Positions 9,248 to 18,325 of a stretch of 64,000 nt of DNA are shown here, piece after piece; positions within the stretch are counted from its first letter, which is position 1, and each line of letters opens with the position of its first letter. The position numbers and the translations under genes were made by a program. The stretch spans positions 1,240,001 to 1,304,000 of the forward strand of contig NZ_VFON01000001.1 in NCBI RefSeq assembly GCF_006716085.1, in the 5' to 3' direction. Below the pieces are notes generated by a model that saw only the letters and a list, made by a program, of their open reading frames with translations, searched no databases and was not told the DNA's origin. The stretch comes from Leucobacter komagatae. GTDB taxonomy: Bacteria > Actinomycetota > Actinomycetes > Actinomycetales > Microbacteriaceae.

Positions 9248-12013
9248 CTAGCTCTTCGTCACTGATCCGTGCCTGCGGAGACGAAGCAGCGACAGCACCG
9301 CCCCTGCCACGAGCAGGCCCGCTCCGGCGAGGCCGAGCGTGCCGGGCCCACCGCTACCGGTATCGGCGATCCGTGCCGCGGGGGCCGGCGCCTGCGCCGC
9401 AAGCGGCGACGGCTTCACCACGGGCTTCGCAACGGGAACCACACCGGTTGGCGGCTGCGTCACCGGCGGCTCCGTCACTGGCGGTCGGGCGTTGCAGTCG
9501 GGGGTCGCCGGCGGGTAGACCGTCGTTGCGGCGGCCGTCGGGTTGATCCGAATCTCGACGACGGTCTCGCCCCGAAGGTTGTAGAACGGTGCCGCGGGGT
9601 CCTCGAACCAGGTCCCGTCGGCGCGCTGCGTCCAGCCCGGCCAACCCGTCGGGTCACCCGCGGCATCGACCGTCGCTCCCGGCCAGAGCACCGAGCCGGT
9701 GAGCGGTTGCCCACTCACCCAGCCTGCCGGGTACGGCAGGGTCTCCACTTTCGCGGCCCCATCTGCCATGATCGCGGCGTGATCTGCGGCCGCGATCGAG
9801 GCGTCACGCGCCGCGTATGCCTCGGGCGACCACCAGATGATGGAGATCGGAAGGCTCTCGGGGTCGCTGATGCCTGCGGGGGTCACCGAGTAGTTGAACC
9901 ACGGGGTGTCGTTCAGGCACGCCGCCGCTCCGGCGACCTCAACGCTTCGCACCGGGGTGGTCGCCTCGCCGCAGTCGTTGCCCGGGTTCGAGTCCCCGGA
10001 TCCTTCGCTTGGTTCTTCGCCGCTCACTTCCCGGGAGGTGGCCAACGCGCTGTCGCCGCGTACCGCGATCTCTGGCTCCGGCTCGGCTGCCGCTCCGTCA
10101 CTCGTCACACAGGCTCGGTTCACGAGCTCACCGTTCTGCGGCGCCGCGGTGACCATCGCGTCGAAGGAGATGACAGCCTCGCCTGAGAACGCTCCGGAGT
10201 AGGACGCGGTGACGGTCGCGCCACCGTCGACGATCCAGCCGTCCGGAGCGCTCACACCCCCTGCGAAGGCGAGGCCGGTGGGCAGGGCGTCAGTCACCGT
10301 CGGGTTTAGCGCTTCGTTGGCGCCGCTTCCCGATACCGTAAGGGTGTAACGAATCGTGTCGCCAACCTCAGCGACTCCGTCGTCGACCGTCGCTGCCTTG
10401 GTGAGCGCGAGGTCGAAGTCGGCCTGTGGACACGGCACGATCTCCACCGAGACACTCGCCGTCACTTCGCCGTAGCTCAGGGTGACTTCGTAGTTACCGG
10501 CGCCAGCGGTGTCGATCATGATCGACCCTTCAGCACCCGCGCCCCGGACTATCTGTGCGGGCCTGGCAACGCCGTCCTTGCTGACTGTGAGCGAGTAGTC
10601 GCGCCCGACCACCGTGTCTTCGAAGAACACCTCGAACTGGGTCGGCAGGGTGCCGCCGAAGGCGAGGCACTGGTCGGCGATAATGCGCAGCTCGGGTTCA
10701 GGGTCGGGCTCCGGGTCCTTGGGCGTCTTGCAACCGTTGTTGTAGATCGCCTGCCCTTCCTCGTCCCAGTTCTGCCCAGCAAACTCGTGCGTCACACCAG
10801 CCTCGACATACGTAAATGGGGGAATGATGTCCCGGCCGTCCTGATGCCCGACATGCCCGTTCAGGTCGCCGCTCTTGTCAGGTGAGTTCTCGACCCACTT
10901 TCCGTCAGCACCCGTGGCATGACAAATCGTCACCTTCTCCTTCGGCGGGGTCTCGGGGCACGGCTTCACCACGACCGACTTCGTCCCGGCCGATTCACTG
11001 TCGGCAGCACCCACCCGAGACACCGACACCACATACGCACCGACACCCGTCACCGGAACCGACACCGACATCGACACCCCCGACGCCGTCACCAGCGGCA
11101 GCACCACCGGCTCACCACCGTCCTTCGCAACTGACACACGGTACTGCTCACCCGCCGTCAGCTTCGACAGGTTCGCCATCATCTCGGCTGGAACCACGCC
11201 ATCAGTCGCCACACACTGCGTCACTTCAAGGGCCACAACAGGGGTCTCGTACTCGGGATCGGGGTCGGGAGTCTTCGGGGTCTTGCAACCGTTGTTGTAG
11301 ATCGCCTGCCCCTCCTCATCCCAGTTCTGCCCGGCGAACTCATGCGTCACGCCAGCCTCGACATACGTGAACGGCGGAATAATGTCCCGACCATCCTGAT
11401 GCCCGACGTGCCCATTCAGGTCGCCGCTCTTCGCGGGCGAATTCTCAACCCACTTCCCATCAGCACCCGTCGCATGACAAATCTCTACTTTGTCCTGGCC
11501 GCGCGCGGCCGGGGCCTGACGTTGCAGGGTGGTTGGGGTTCCCGGGTCAGCGGTCGACTGGTTTGTCGTCGGTGCAGGGGCCGCTGTTGGGACGTCCGGG
11601 ACCTGATCACCGGCTGCAGGTTGCTCCGAGGCGGGAGCCTGAGCTGGTGCCTGCTCCACCACTGGCGCTGGGGCGGCAGGAGGTGCCGAAGCTTCGGGGG
11701 CCGCGGGAGGCTCCGGCTGCGGCGCGGGCTCCGAAACCGCTGGCTCCGCGGGGGCGGGCGCAGGCGCTGCCTCGGGAGCCGGGGCGGGCGCGGGCGCCGT
11801 CGAGGGCGCCGTCGCTGGAGCTGGCGCGGGGGCACCCGCCGGCGCGGCTGCGTCACTGCTCGGCGTTGAGTTCGCTCCCGCGTCGTCTGCGAAGGCGGCG
11901 ATCGGCGTCGGACCAACTGCCAGCGCTAGTGCCGCAATAAGGACGAGCCAGAACCGGCCCGCCCTCGGTGTTGCGTGTAACCCACCGGGTTCTCGGCGAG
12001 ATGTCTGAAACAT
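9248..12013 (-). CDS. Secreted, Pro/Ala-rich surface protein with duplicated 68-residue module and sortase-like tail
   Basis: The product has 921 residues. It begins with a basic stretch and a hydrophobic core (FWLVLIAALALAVGP), with likely signal cleavage after AFA near residue 42. Next come a Pro/Ala-rich stalk to about 175, a 68-residue module at about 177-245, its near-identical copy at about 362-429 (one residue differs), a DUF11-like beta domain at about 531-620 (DLALTKAATVDDG), and a C terminus with IADTG, a hydrophobic helix and RLRRHG. The tail resembles a sortase signal of the LAXTG type with Ile in place of Leu. The 68-residue module (ICHATG...GHVGHQDG) recurs in actinobacterial surface proteins of unknown role. 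The start is the ATG at 12013 just before the signal peptide; the frame is open further upstream but codes nothing plausible. Confidence 0.85.
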   Translation of the reverse strand: MFQTSRREPGGLHATPRAGRFWLVLIAALALAVGPTPIAAFADDAGANSTPSSDAAAPAGAPAPAPATAPSTAPAPAPAPEAAPAPAPAEPAVSEPAPQPEPPAAPEASAPPAAPAPVVEQAPAQAPASEQPAAGDQVPDVPTAAPAPTTNQSTADPGTPTTLQRQAPAARGQDKVEICHATGADGKWVENSPAKSGDLNGHVGHQDGRDIIPPFTYVEAGVTHEFAGQNWDEEGQAIYNNGCKTPKTPDPDPEYETPVVALEVTQCVATDGVVPAEMMANLSKLTAGEQYRVSVAKDGGEPVVLPLVTASGVSMSVSVPVTGVGAYVVSVSRVGAADSESAGTKSVVVKPCPETPPKEKVTICHATGADGKWVENSPDKSGDLNGHVGHQDGRDIIPPFTYVEAGVTHEFAGQNWDEEGQAIYNNGCKTPKDPEPDPEPELRIIADQCLAFGGTLPTQFEVFFEDTVVGRDYSLTVSKDGVARPAQIVRGAGAEGSIMIDTAGAGNYEVTLSYGEVTASVSVEIVPCPQADFDLALTKAATVDDGVAEVGDTIRYTLTVSGSGANEALNPTVTDALPTGLAFAGGVSAPDGWIVDGGATVTASYSGAFSGEAVISFDAMVTAAPQNGELVNRACVTSDGAAAEPEPEIAVRGDSALATSREVSGEEPSEGSGDSNPGNDCGEATTPVRSVEVAGAAACLNDTPWFNYSVTPAGISDPESLPISIIWWSPEAYAARDASIAAADHAAIMADGAAKVETLPYPAGWVSGQPLTGSVLWPGATVDAAGDPTGWPGWTQRADGTWFEDPAAPFYNLRGETVVEIRINPTAAATTVYPPATPDCNARPPVTEPPVTQPPTGVVPVAKPVVKPSPLAAQAPAPAARIADTGSGGPGTLGLAGAGLLVAGAVLSLLRLRRHGSVTKS
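10725..10928 (-). repeat. 204-bp internal coding repeat, copy 2
   Basis: It encodes residues about 362-429 of the surface protein. It differs from the copy at 11280-11483 at about 23 of 204 bases, almost all silent, so the two share one amino-acid sequence apart from an Ala/Asp change. Confidence 0.95.
11280..11483 (-). repeat. 204-bp internal coding repeat, copy 1
   Basis: It encodes residues about 177-245 of the surface protein and pairs with the copy at 10725-10928. The length is identical with no indels. Confidence 0.95.
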
Positions 12014-12074
12014 GATCGGGATCCGATTTCGCTCACGGAGACGCGAGCGGCGCCCCCACTGCCAAATGGGTTCA

Positions 12075-12149
12075 GCACGTTGCCCGGCCTCCCCCGACGT
12101 GAGACCCGACGGGCCGCGCGCCACCGGCCCGGGTCCCCCGCAACGGTGC
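12075..12149 (-). other. Potential structured 5' leader of the surface-protein mRNA
   Basis: On the minus strand GCACCGTTGC (12149-12140) can pair with GCAACGTGC (12083-12075), closing an inner hairpin in which 12135-12126 pairs with 12115-12103. I could not match it to a known riboswitch class. The structure is predicted by eye only. Confidence 0.3.
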
Positions 12150-12355
12150 GGATCCTGAGCGCGGTAGGTGCAGGATATTTTTGAGGTGCCTGGCAGCACA
12201 TCCGTAGGAAATACCTACTCGCCGTTTGGGGCGCTCAGCCGAAGCTCGTGCGCACAACACAGCCTGCTGCGCGGGAAGCGTTTCTTGCGGGCCCGAGGGC
12301 CAGATTCCGGGTCGGGAGGGGCTGCGTTCGACGCTCCGAGCCCTCCGTTCCCACT

Positions 12356-12412
12356 CAAATAATCCGGTCCACCCCAAGTTCGACAGGTAATTGGGGTGGA
12401 CCGGATTATTTG
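12356..12412. repeat. Perfect 22-bp inverted repeat, 13-nt loop
   Basis: Arms 12356-12377 and 12391-12412 are exactly complementary (outer part CAAATAATCCGGTCC). The arm ends are A+T-rich, unlike the surrounding DNA. It could terminate dapF, whose stop is about 150 nt away on the minus strand, or be a small mobile or palindromic element. Confidence 0.85.
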
Positions 12413-12559
12413 GAGCGGACTGGAGTGAGACCGACCAGGAATGAAGCCAGGCGAGAGCGAGAGGCATCAGGCGCGGCGTGACTAGACAGGCCGCAGCAGG
12501 CCCAGCCGGGCCGGAGCCTACCCGGGCACGGCGGTTGCGCGGTGCGGGGGCAGCCCGAA

Positions 12560-13435
12560 CTATGGGAGGTCGATCGTCCCGCTGTAGACGAGCTCGGCGG
12601 GGCCGGAGAGCGAGACGTGCTCGCCCTCTTCCGTCGCGAACATCCTGACCCCCAGCTTCCCGCCCGGGACAGCCACGCTCCAGCTGTGCGGCATCTGGTC
12701 GCCACCCCAGTGGCGGAACGCCAGTGCCGAAGCCGCAGCACCCGTTCCACACGACAGGGTCTCACCAACGCCGCGCTCAAAGACGCGCATGCGGATGTGG
12801 GCGACCCCGTTCACAAGGAACGGCTCAGCGGGCACAACAAACTCGGCGTTCGCACCGTCTGCCGGGGCCGGATCGAGCGTGGGCTCCGCCACGAGGTTGA
12901 GCCCTTCGAGCTCGGATTCGTCGGCCAGCACGGTCACGACGTGGGGGTTCCCGACCTCGATACCCAGCCCGGGCCGTGCCACTTCGAGGCCCGAGGCCTG
13001 CACAAGCCGCTCCTTGCCGAGCCGCCACCGTCCGAGATCAACCGTGTAACCAGCTGCTCCGATGAGTACATCACGTACACCGGCGCGGGTTCCGAGCGGA
13101 AGCGTGTCGCTCCGCTCTGGGGCGACAAGCCCCTCGGAGATGAGGTAGTGCGTGTAGACCCGCACCCCGTTGCCGCACATCTCGGCGACGGTACCGTCTG
13201 CGTTCCAGTAGTCCATGAACCACTCGGCCTCGGGCTCGGTCTCAAGGATTGCGGCGCCCTCGGGGATCGAGCGTGACCTCACTGCACGGATCACCCCGTC
13301 GGCTCCGATTCCGAACCTGCGATCGCACAAGAAACGAACCCGCTCGGGAGTGAGATCTACCTCGCCGTCGGGGTCTGTGAAGAGCACGAAGTCGTTGCCC
13401 GTACCGTGTCCCTTGGTGAATGCGAGTGTGGTCAT
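12560..13435 (-). CDS. dapF: Diaminopimelate epimerase
   Basis: DapF interconverts LL- and meso-diaminopimelate for lysine and peptidoglycan synthesis. The 291-residue protein has the two-fold related catalytic cysteines in MCGNGVRV and [11 protein letters not shown], the N-terminal [11 protein letters not shown] and the EVGNPHVV segment. The ATG at 13435 is preceded by AAGGAG at suitable spacing. It lies downstream of miaB-miaA in the usual actinobacterial order, but here the divergent padR pair at 13580-15033 separates them, so dapF has its own promoter region facing padR. Confidence 0.95.
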   Translation of the reverse strand: MTTLAFTKGHGTGNDFVLFTDPDGEVDLTPERVRFLCDRRFGIGADGVIRAVRSRSIPEGAAILETEPEAEWFMDYWNADGTVAEMCGNGVRVYTHYLISEGLVAPERSDTLPLGTRAGVRDVLIGAAGYTVDLGRWRLGKERLVQASGLEVARPGLGIEVGNPHVVTVLADESELEGLNLVAEPTLDPAPADGANAEFVVPAEPFLVNGVAHIRMRVFERGVGETLSCGTGAAASALAFRHWGGDQMPHSWSVAVPGGKLGVRMFATEEGEHVSLSGPAELVYSGTIDLP

Positions 13436-13503
13436 GTCGAATCTCCTTGGGCGTTCGCGCGGGCGTTGACGAATACGCTACAGCATGCCCCCACCAAGAA
13501 CGC

Positions 13504-13532
13504 TTGACGTACTACGCCTCACGTAGTACGTT
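13504..13532. promoter_or_regulatory. padR promoter overlapped by a perfect palindromic operator
   Basis: ACGTACTACG (13507-13516) and CGTAGTACGT (13522-13531) are exact inverted arms around 5 nt. A -35-like TTGACG (13504-13509) and a -10-like TACGTT (13527-13532) with a 17-nt spacer lie on the same DNA, so a dimeric PadR bound here would block the polymerase. Autoregulation is inferred. Confidence 0.7.
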
Positions 13533-13579
13533 TATCGCATCATCGGTTTAGTGTGTACGACTCCGCGAAGGAGGCAAGC

Positions 13580-13912
13580 ATGATCGGCGCCGACGCAATC
13601 CGCGGCTATGTCGACCTCATGGTGCTGTCACTCCTGCGCTCCAGGCCTTCCTACGCCTACGAGCTCGCACAGCAAATCGCTGTGGTCGCGGGAAACGACT
13701 ACGCGATCAAGCAAACGACACTGTATTCAGCGGTGAAGCGGCTTGAGGCTGCGGGGCTGGTGACGTCGTTTGCCGGTTCGTCCGACTCCGGGAAGCCGCG
13801 CACGTACTACCGAATCGCCCCAGCGGGCACTTCCCATCTCGAGGAGAAGCTTGCAGAGTGGGAAATCACCAAGTCCGTCGTCGACCGTTTCGTCAAAGGA
13901 GCGTCCTCGTGA
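13580..13912 (+). CDS. PadR-family transcriptional regulator
   Basis: This is a 110-residue winged-helix repressor. It has the PadR core (IRGYVDLMVLSLLRSRPSYAYELAQQI), the recognition region with TTLYSAVKRLEAAGLV and the wing GKPRTYYRI. The short C terminus marks the s-PadR type. AAGGAGG precedes the ATG at 13580; the GTG at 13553 is too far upstream. The stop overlaps the GTG of the next membrane-protein gene (GTGA), a coupling typical of PadR repressors with HAAS/DUF1700-type membrane partners. The upstream palindrome is the likely self-operator. Confidence 0.9.
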   Translation: MIGADAIRGYVDLMVLSLLRSRPSYAYELAQQIAVVAGNDYAIKQTTLYSAVKRLEAAGLVTSFAGSSDSGKPRTYYRIAPAGTSHLEEKLAEWEITKSVVDRFVKGASS

Positions 13913-15033
13913 ACATCATCATCTCCTACCTCGACACCATGTTTGCGGCCTACCCGCCGAGCCCGAAGCTCGTCGAGGCACGGGCAGAACTCCAGGCGAT
14001 GATGGAGGACGCATACGCGGCGGCAAAGTCGGCTGGTCTGTCTGAGAACGAGGCCGTCGGCAAGGTGATCACCGAGTTTGGAAACCTCGACGAGCTCGCG
14101 CCAGTGCTCGGCATTAGCCGGGAGATCTCGCCGGAGCCCCAAGCACAAGCCCAAGCACAGCCCCCGACACACGCACAGCCCCAGGCGCAAGGCCAGCCCC
14201 AGCCGGCGACCGCAGCCCCGCAACCGACCGCCCCACAGCCCGGCCCACCCCTCGGCAGGGCCGCGAAGCACCCTCCCCTGTCGCTCGACGAAGCCGCCGC
14301 GTACGGGGCGGCGCGCCACGAGGCCGATTCACGGCTCGGTCTCGCTGTCGCCCTGCTCGTGTCTTCCCCGGTCGCCCTCATTGTTCTCACAACCCTGGCT
14401 GAGCGCCTCGGCTCGCAAGACGGCGAGGGCGTTGCCGGCTTCATCGGGATCCTGATCCTCGCGGCCTGCGTCGCCGGCGGCGTGTTACTTCTGGTCGGCC
14501 GCGCGCAGAAGCTCACTCCGTTCACTCGAATCACCCGCGGCCACTTTTCCGCGGGCCCAGACGTCATGGCGTGGGCCAATACTCTCGCCTCGAATGAGGC
14601 CCCTCGCCGAACAGGGCGACTCCAGATCGCCATTGGGCTGTGGGTCTTCGCGCTCGCGCCAGTGGTCGGCGCAGGCATGCTCGCCGACGGCTGGGGCGGA
14701 CTCGGCGCGGCGTGCGCCATCCTGCTGGTCGCCACGGGCCTCCTCGTCTTTCTCCCCGCGAACTGGGCGGCGAGCGCTGCGGAGCGGATCAGGCAGCGAA
14801 GTTTGGTCCCGTCCGACCAGCTCGCCCGCGAGGAAGAAACCTCAATCGTCGGGGCCATCGCGAGCATCTACTGGCCGCTCACGACCCTTGTCTACCTCTT
14901 GTGGAGCTTCCTAGGGAACGCGTGGGGAAGCTCGTGGATCATCTGGCCAATCGCTGCCGTGCTCTTCGGCGCGGTTGCCGCAGGCTTTGGGTCTTGGGAG
15001 ACGTATCGCGCCGCGAAACGCGAGGAGCGCTAG
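13909..15033 (+). CDS. PadR-coupled membrane protein with HAAS-like N-terminal domain
   Basis: The product has 374 residues from a GTG overlapping the padR stop, preceded by AAAGGAG. Residues 1-75 resemble the helical HAAS/permease-prefix domain (SPKLVEARAELQAMMEDAYAA, then KVITEFGNLDEL), usually encoded next to padR. A Pro/Gln/Ala-rich linker at about 80-130 is followed by six or seven hydrophobic segments to the C terminus. The biochemical function is unknown; membrane stress sensing is one idea for such pairs. It converges on miaA with a 13-bp gap and no visible terminator. Confidence 0.7.
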   Translation: MNIIISYLDTMFAAYPPSPKLVEARAELQAMMEDAYAAAKSAGLSENEAVGKVITEFGNLDELAPVLGISREISPEPQAQAQAQPPTHAQPQAQGQPQPATAAPQPTAPQPGPPLGRAAKHPPLSLDEAAAYGAARHEADSRLGLAVALLVSSPVALIVLTTLAERLGSQDGEGVAGFIGILILAACVAGGVLLLVGRAQKLTPFTRITRGHFSAGPDVMAWANTLASNEAPRRTGRLQIAIGLWVFALAPVVGAGMLADGWGGLGAACAILLVATGLLVFLPANWAASAAERIRQRSLVPSDQLAREEETSIVGAIASIYWPLTTLVYLLWSFLGNAWGSSWIIWPIAAVLFGAVAAGFGSWETYRAAKREER

Positions 15034-15046
15034 AAGAACTCCGAGC

Positions 15047-15985
15047 TCAGTCCCCCGCAACCGCCAGGTCGAGCGCGCCGCGGTCCGGCCCCGCCGTCTG
15101 GTCAATCCAGGTCACACCCGGGTAGCGCTTGAACCAGGAGACTTGGCGCCGCGCGTAGCGCCTGGTGAGCGCCTGCGTCTCGGCGATTGCCGCAGGTTCC
15201 GTCAGCTCACCGCGCAGTTGTGAGAGCGCCTGCGCATACCCAATTGCGCGGCTCGCGGTTTTGCCCCGCTCGATCCCGCGCGGGATCAGGGCACGCACCT
15301 CGTCGAGCATCCCGTCCGCCCACATGCGCTCCACGCGCCGGTCGAGCCGCTCGGTGAGCACGGTGCGCTCGCTCGTGATTCCGAGGATGCGGGTGCTCTC
15401 GTGAGACTCCCCCGCGACCCAGAGTTCGGGGTCGCTCGGGAGAGTCACGCGCGCGTCACCGCCCAGGAGCGCTACCTCGAGCGCCCGGATGACCCTGCGG
15501 GGGTTGCGACTGTCGACCGCGACCGCGGTCTCGGGGGCGAGCTCAGCGAGGCGGGCAAGGAGCGGCGCGATGCCACGATCCTCGTGCTCGCGCTCGAGCG
15601 CCGCCCGGGTGGCTTCGTCGCGCGGCGGGAACTGAAAGTCGAAGATCACACTCGAAACGTAGAGGCCGGAACCGCCAACAAGGATCGCGTCCGCTCCCCC
15701 GCCAAGGATCTCCGCGATCTGCGCGCGCGCTGCCGGTTGGTAGCGCGCGACAGTCGCTTCCTCGTCGGGCTCGAAGGCGTCGAAGAGGTGGTGCGGGATG
15801 CCGCGTCGCTCACCGACCGGCAGCTTCGCTGTGCCGATGTCCATGCCGCGGTAGAGCTGCATCGCGTCGGCGTTCACGACCTCCGCTGCGCGCCCGTCGC
15901 GCGCAGACAGGCGCTCCGCCAGGTCGAGCGCCGCCTCAGATTTTCCTGTGCCGGTGGCGCCGACGACGGCCCAGAGTGTCGGCAC
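15047..15985 (-). CDS. miaA: tRNA dimethylallyltransferase
   Basis: MiaA prenylates A37 of tRNAs that read codons starting with U. At 312 residues from the chosen start, it has the P-loop VVGATGTGKSEAALDLAERL, a DAMQLYRGMDIGTAK segment that contacts tRNA, and a C-terminal RYARRQVSWFKR. The GTG at 15985 starts two bases after the miaB stop (TAG-G-GTG) and puts the P-loop ten residues in, as in the family. The open frame continues upstream within miaB but that part is spurious. It acts before MiaB on the same base and is co-transcribed with it. Confidence 0.93.
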   Translation of the reverse strand: MPTLWAVVGATGTGKSEAALDLAERLSARDGRAAEVVNADAMQLYRGMDIGTAKLPVGERRGIPHHLFDAFEPDEEATVARYQPAARAQIAEILGGGADAILVGGSGLYVSSVIFDFQFPPRDEATRAALEREHEDRGIAPLLARLAELAPETAVAVDSRNPRRVIRALEVALLGGDARVTLPSDPELWVAGESHESTRILGITSERTVLTERLDRRVERMWADGMLDEVRALIPRGIERGKTASRAIGYAQALSQLRGELTEPAAIAETQALTRRYARRQVSWFKRYPGVTWIDQTAGPDRGALDLAVAGD

Positions 15986-15986
15986 C

Positions 15987-17522
15987 CTACGTTCCGATGC
16001 GGAGCGTCGGCAGGCCGAGGTTGACGGCGCGGCCCCCGGTCGGCTCGCCGGCCGCGGGTACGCCGCAGCTGTCTGCCTGCCTGCGATCCCACGCGTCACC
16101 GGCCCGCGTGCGCCTGACAGCGTAGAGGGTCGTGTCGTCAGCGATGATGAAGTGCGGCGCCGCGGCGGTGACGGTGGTGGTCACCATGTCGCCGGGGCGC
16201 GGCTCGTCGCCGCCCTCAGGGATCGCGAAGTGCACGAGGCGGTTATCGGCGGCCCGGCCCGAGAGCCTGCGCGTCGCGCCGTCCTTGCGCCCCTCGTGCC
16301 CTTGCACGAGCACCTCGACGGTCTCGCCAATCTGCGCCTGGTTCTCCTCAAGCGAGAGCCGCTCCTGGAGCGCCTGGAGTCGCTCGTAGCGCTCCTGCAC
16401 CACTGCCTTCGGCACCTGATCGGCCATCGTCGCGGCGGGCGTACCGGGCCTGATCGAGTACTGGAAGGTGAACGCGCTCGCGAACCGCGACGCCTCGACG
16501 ACCCGCAGCGTGTCTTCGAAGTCGGCGTCGGTCTCGCCGGGGAAGCCCACGATGATGTCGGTGGTGATCGCGGCGTTCGGGATCCGCTCGCGAACCGAGT
16601 CGAGGATGCCGAGGAACTTCTTCGAGCGGTACGAGCGGCGCATCGCCTTCAGCACTGTGTCGGAGCCCGACTGGAGCGGCATGTGTAGTGACGGCATCAC
16701 GTTCGGGGTCTCGGCCATCGCCGCGATGACGTCGTCGGTGAAGGCCGCCGGGTGGGGGCTCGTGAAGCGCACCCGCTCGAGCCCTTCGATCTCGCCCATC
16801 GCACGGAGTAGCTTGCCGAAGGCCTGCCTGTCACCGAACTCGACGCCGTAGGTGTTCACGTTTTGGCCGAGCAGTGTCACCTCAACGGCGCCGTCGTAGA
16901 CGAGCGCGCGCACCTCGGCGAGGATATCGCCGGGACGCCTGTCTTTCTCCTTACCGCGGAGTGACGGAACGATGCAGAACGTGCAGGTGTTGTTGCAACC
17001 CACGGAGATCGAGACCCAACCGCTCGAAGCAGAGTCACGCTTCGTCGGCAGGGTCGACGGGAACACCTCAAGCGACTCGAGAATCTCGACCTGAGCCTCT
17101 TCATTGTGGCGCGCGCGCTCGAGCAGGGCGGGAAGCGACCCCATGTTGTGGGTACCGAAGACCACGTCAACCCACGGGGCCTTGTCGACGATCTCGCCCT
17201 GATCTTTCTGGGCGAGGCAGCCACCGACGGCGATCTGCATACCTCCTCGTTCACGCTTCACCGAGGCGAGCTGGCCAAGGTTGCCGTAGAGCTTGTTCGC
17301 GGCGTTCTCGCGGACGGCGCAGGTGTTGATGACGATGACGTCTGCGTCTTCCGGCACGTCCGCAGCGACATACCCGGCTGCCTCGAGCGAGCCAGAAATG
17401 CGCTCGGAGTCGTGCACGTTCATCTGGCAGCCGAGGGTGCGAACCGTGTAACTGCGGGCGGTCCCGTCGGGGCGGACCGCCGCCGGCGAGGGATCGATCG
17501 TGAGGGCTTCGACGGTAGGCAT
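15987..17522 (-). CDS. miaB: tRNA-2-methylthio-N6-dimethylallyladenosine synthase
   Basis: MiaB is a radical-SAM methylthiotransferase that adds a 2-methylthio group to i6A37, the product of MiaA. The 511-residue protein has the auxiliary cluster cysteines in [22 protein letters not shown] and VGGCLAQ, the radical-[11 protein letters not shown] motif, and a C-terminal TRAM region ([13 protein letters not shown]) that binds tRNA. The C terminus is about 40 residues longer than usual. The ATG at 17522 is 7 nt from a minus-strand TAGAAT, so the mRNA is probably leaderless. miaA follows one base after the stop. Confidence 0.95.
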   Translation of the reverse strand: MPTVEALTIDPSPAAVRPDGTARSYTVRTLGCQMNVHDSERISGSLEAAGYVAADVPEDADVIVINTCAVRENAANKLYGNLGQLASVKRERGGMQIAVGGCLAQKDQGEIVDKAPWVDVVFGTHNMGSLPALLERARHNEEAQVEILESLEVFPSTLPTKRDSASSGWVSISVGCNNTCTFCIVPSLRGKEKDRRPGDILAEVRALVYDGAVEVTLLGQNVNTYGVEFGDRQAFGKLLRAMGEIEGLERVRFTSPHPAAFTDDVIAAMAETPNVMPSLHMPLQSGSDTVLKAMRRSYRSKKFLGILDSVRERIPNAAITTDIIVGFPGETDADFEDTLRVVEASRFASAFTFQYSIRPGTPAATMADQVPKAVVQERYERLQALQERLSLEENQAQIGETVEVLVQGHEGRKDGATRRLSGRAADNRLVHFAIPEGGDEPRPGDMVTTTVTAAAPHFIIADDTTLYAVRRTRAGDAWDRRQADSCGVPAAGEPTGGRAVNLGLPTLRIGT

Positions 17523-17529
17523 GGCAACG

Positions 17530-17535
17530 ATTCTA
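17530..17535 (-). promoter_or_regulatory. Probable -10 (TAGAAT) of leaderless miaB promoter
   Basis: TAGAAT on the minus strand ends 7 nt before the miaB ATG, and no Shine-Dalgarno is seen. Confidence 0.55.
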
Positions 17536-17569
17536 CCCGCGCCGCCCGAGTCTCAAGAACTCGGACGAC

Positions 17570-18322
17570 TCAGCGGAACCTCACGGTGCCGCGGCCACTG
17601 CCGGTACCGTCGAGCGCCTCACGCGCGGCCCTGGTGGCACGTTCGCCAGACCAGCCACGCCTAGCGAGGAAGCCGAGCAAGCGTCGCTCAGCGGTCTGCC
17701 GGTCGAGCCCCGCCATGCGGCGGGCCCGATCGCGGGCCGTCTGCGCGAGCAGCTCAAATTCGGCCTCGTCGTCAAGGTCGGCGAGCGCAGCCTCGATGGC
17801 AGCATCGGGCAGGTGCCGCTCGCGCAGCTTCTGCCTGATGCGCGCCTTACTCTCGCCCTTTGCATCTCGAAGCTTCGTCGCCACGGAGCACGCGAGCCCG
17901 GCGTCGTCGAGGTACAAGGACTCCTCGCACGTCGCCACGGCTTCCTCCGCGTCAACCTCGGGGTGACCCGCAACAACGAGAGCCCGCTGCAGTTCGCCAC
18001 TCGACAGCGGCTTCCGGGCGAGCATCTTCACCGCGTCTTCGTAGGCCGTGGGACCCTCGGGCTCGTCGCCAGAGTCCACTGACACCACTGGACCGCCATC
18101 GGCAGGCTCGAAGCTAGGCTCAACGGCCGCCACGAGGCGTGGGCGATGGTTTTCAGCCCTGCCGTCGCTCTCGGCACCAGCCGAAGTTTCGGGCTCGGCC
18201 TCAGCCTCAGCCGCGGGGCGGCGAAGCCGACTGCGAAACTCGATCACCTCGGCAAGGTCTCCCCGGTCCTCTCGAGGCGGCCGCGGCCGCTCTTCGGGGG
18301 CCGGGAGGAACCTGACGGCCAT
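17570..18322 (-). CDS. recX: Regulatory protein RecX
   Basis: RecX binds RecA filaments and limits recombinase activity. The 250-residue protein has an acidic, low-complexity N-terminal 90 residues followed by the RecX three-helix repeats: AYEDAVKMLARKPLSSGELQ, then LYLDDAGLACSVATKLRDAKGE and the C-terminal GWSGERATRAAREAL. It starts three bases after the recA stop, so the two are co-transcribed, as in most actinobacteria. The N-terminal extension is typical of high-GC RecX proteins. Confidence 0.92.
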   Translation of the reverse strand: MAVRFLPAPEERPRPPREDRGDLAEVIEFRSRLRRPAAEAEAEPETSAGAESDGRAENHRPRLVAAVEPSFEPADGGPVVSVDSGDEPEGPTAYEDAVKMLARKPLSSGELQRALVVAGHPEVDAEEAVATCEESLYLDDAGLACSVATKLRDAKGESKARIRQKLRERHLPDAAIEAALADLDDEAEFELLAQTARDRARRMAGLDRQTAERRLLGFLARRGWSGERATRAAREALDGTGSGRGTVRFR

Positions 18323-18325
18323 CGG

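Larger units (their letters stand above)
12014..12559. other. Non-coding interval between surface-protein gene and dapF
   Basis: No gene is supported in these 546 bases. The surface-protein side holds a potentially folded leader (12075-12149), a minus-strand -10-like TATCCT (12175-12170) and a small dyad GTAGG-AAATA-CCTAC (12204-12218). The dapF side holds a perfect 22-bp palindrome (12356-12412). Short open frames in all directions look like shadows of high G+C. Confidence 0.7.

Noticed and set aside
12014..12149. Known c-di-AMP (ydaO-type) riboswitch upstream of the surface protein
   Set aside because: A GCTGAACCC...GTGGGGGCGCC resemblance exists, but the 3' half of the consensus is missing and the start codon follows within about 40 nt.
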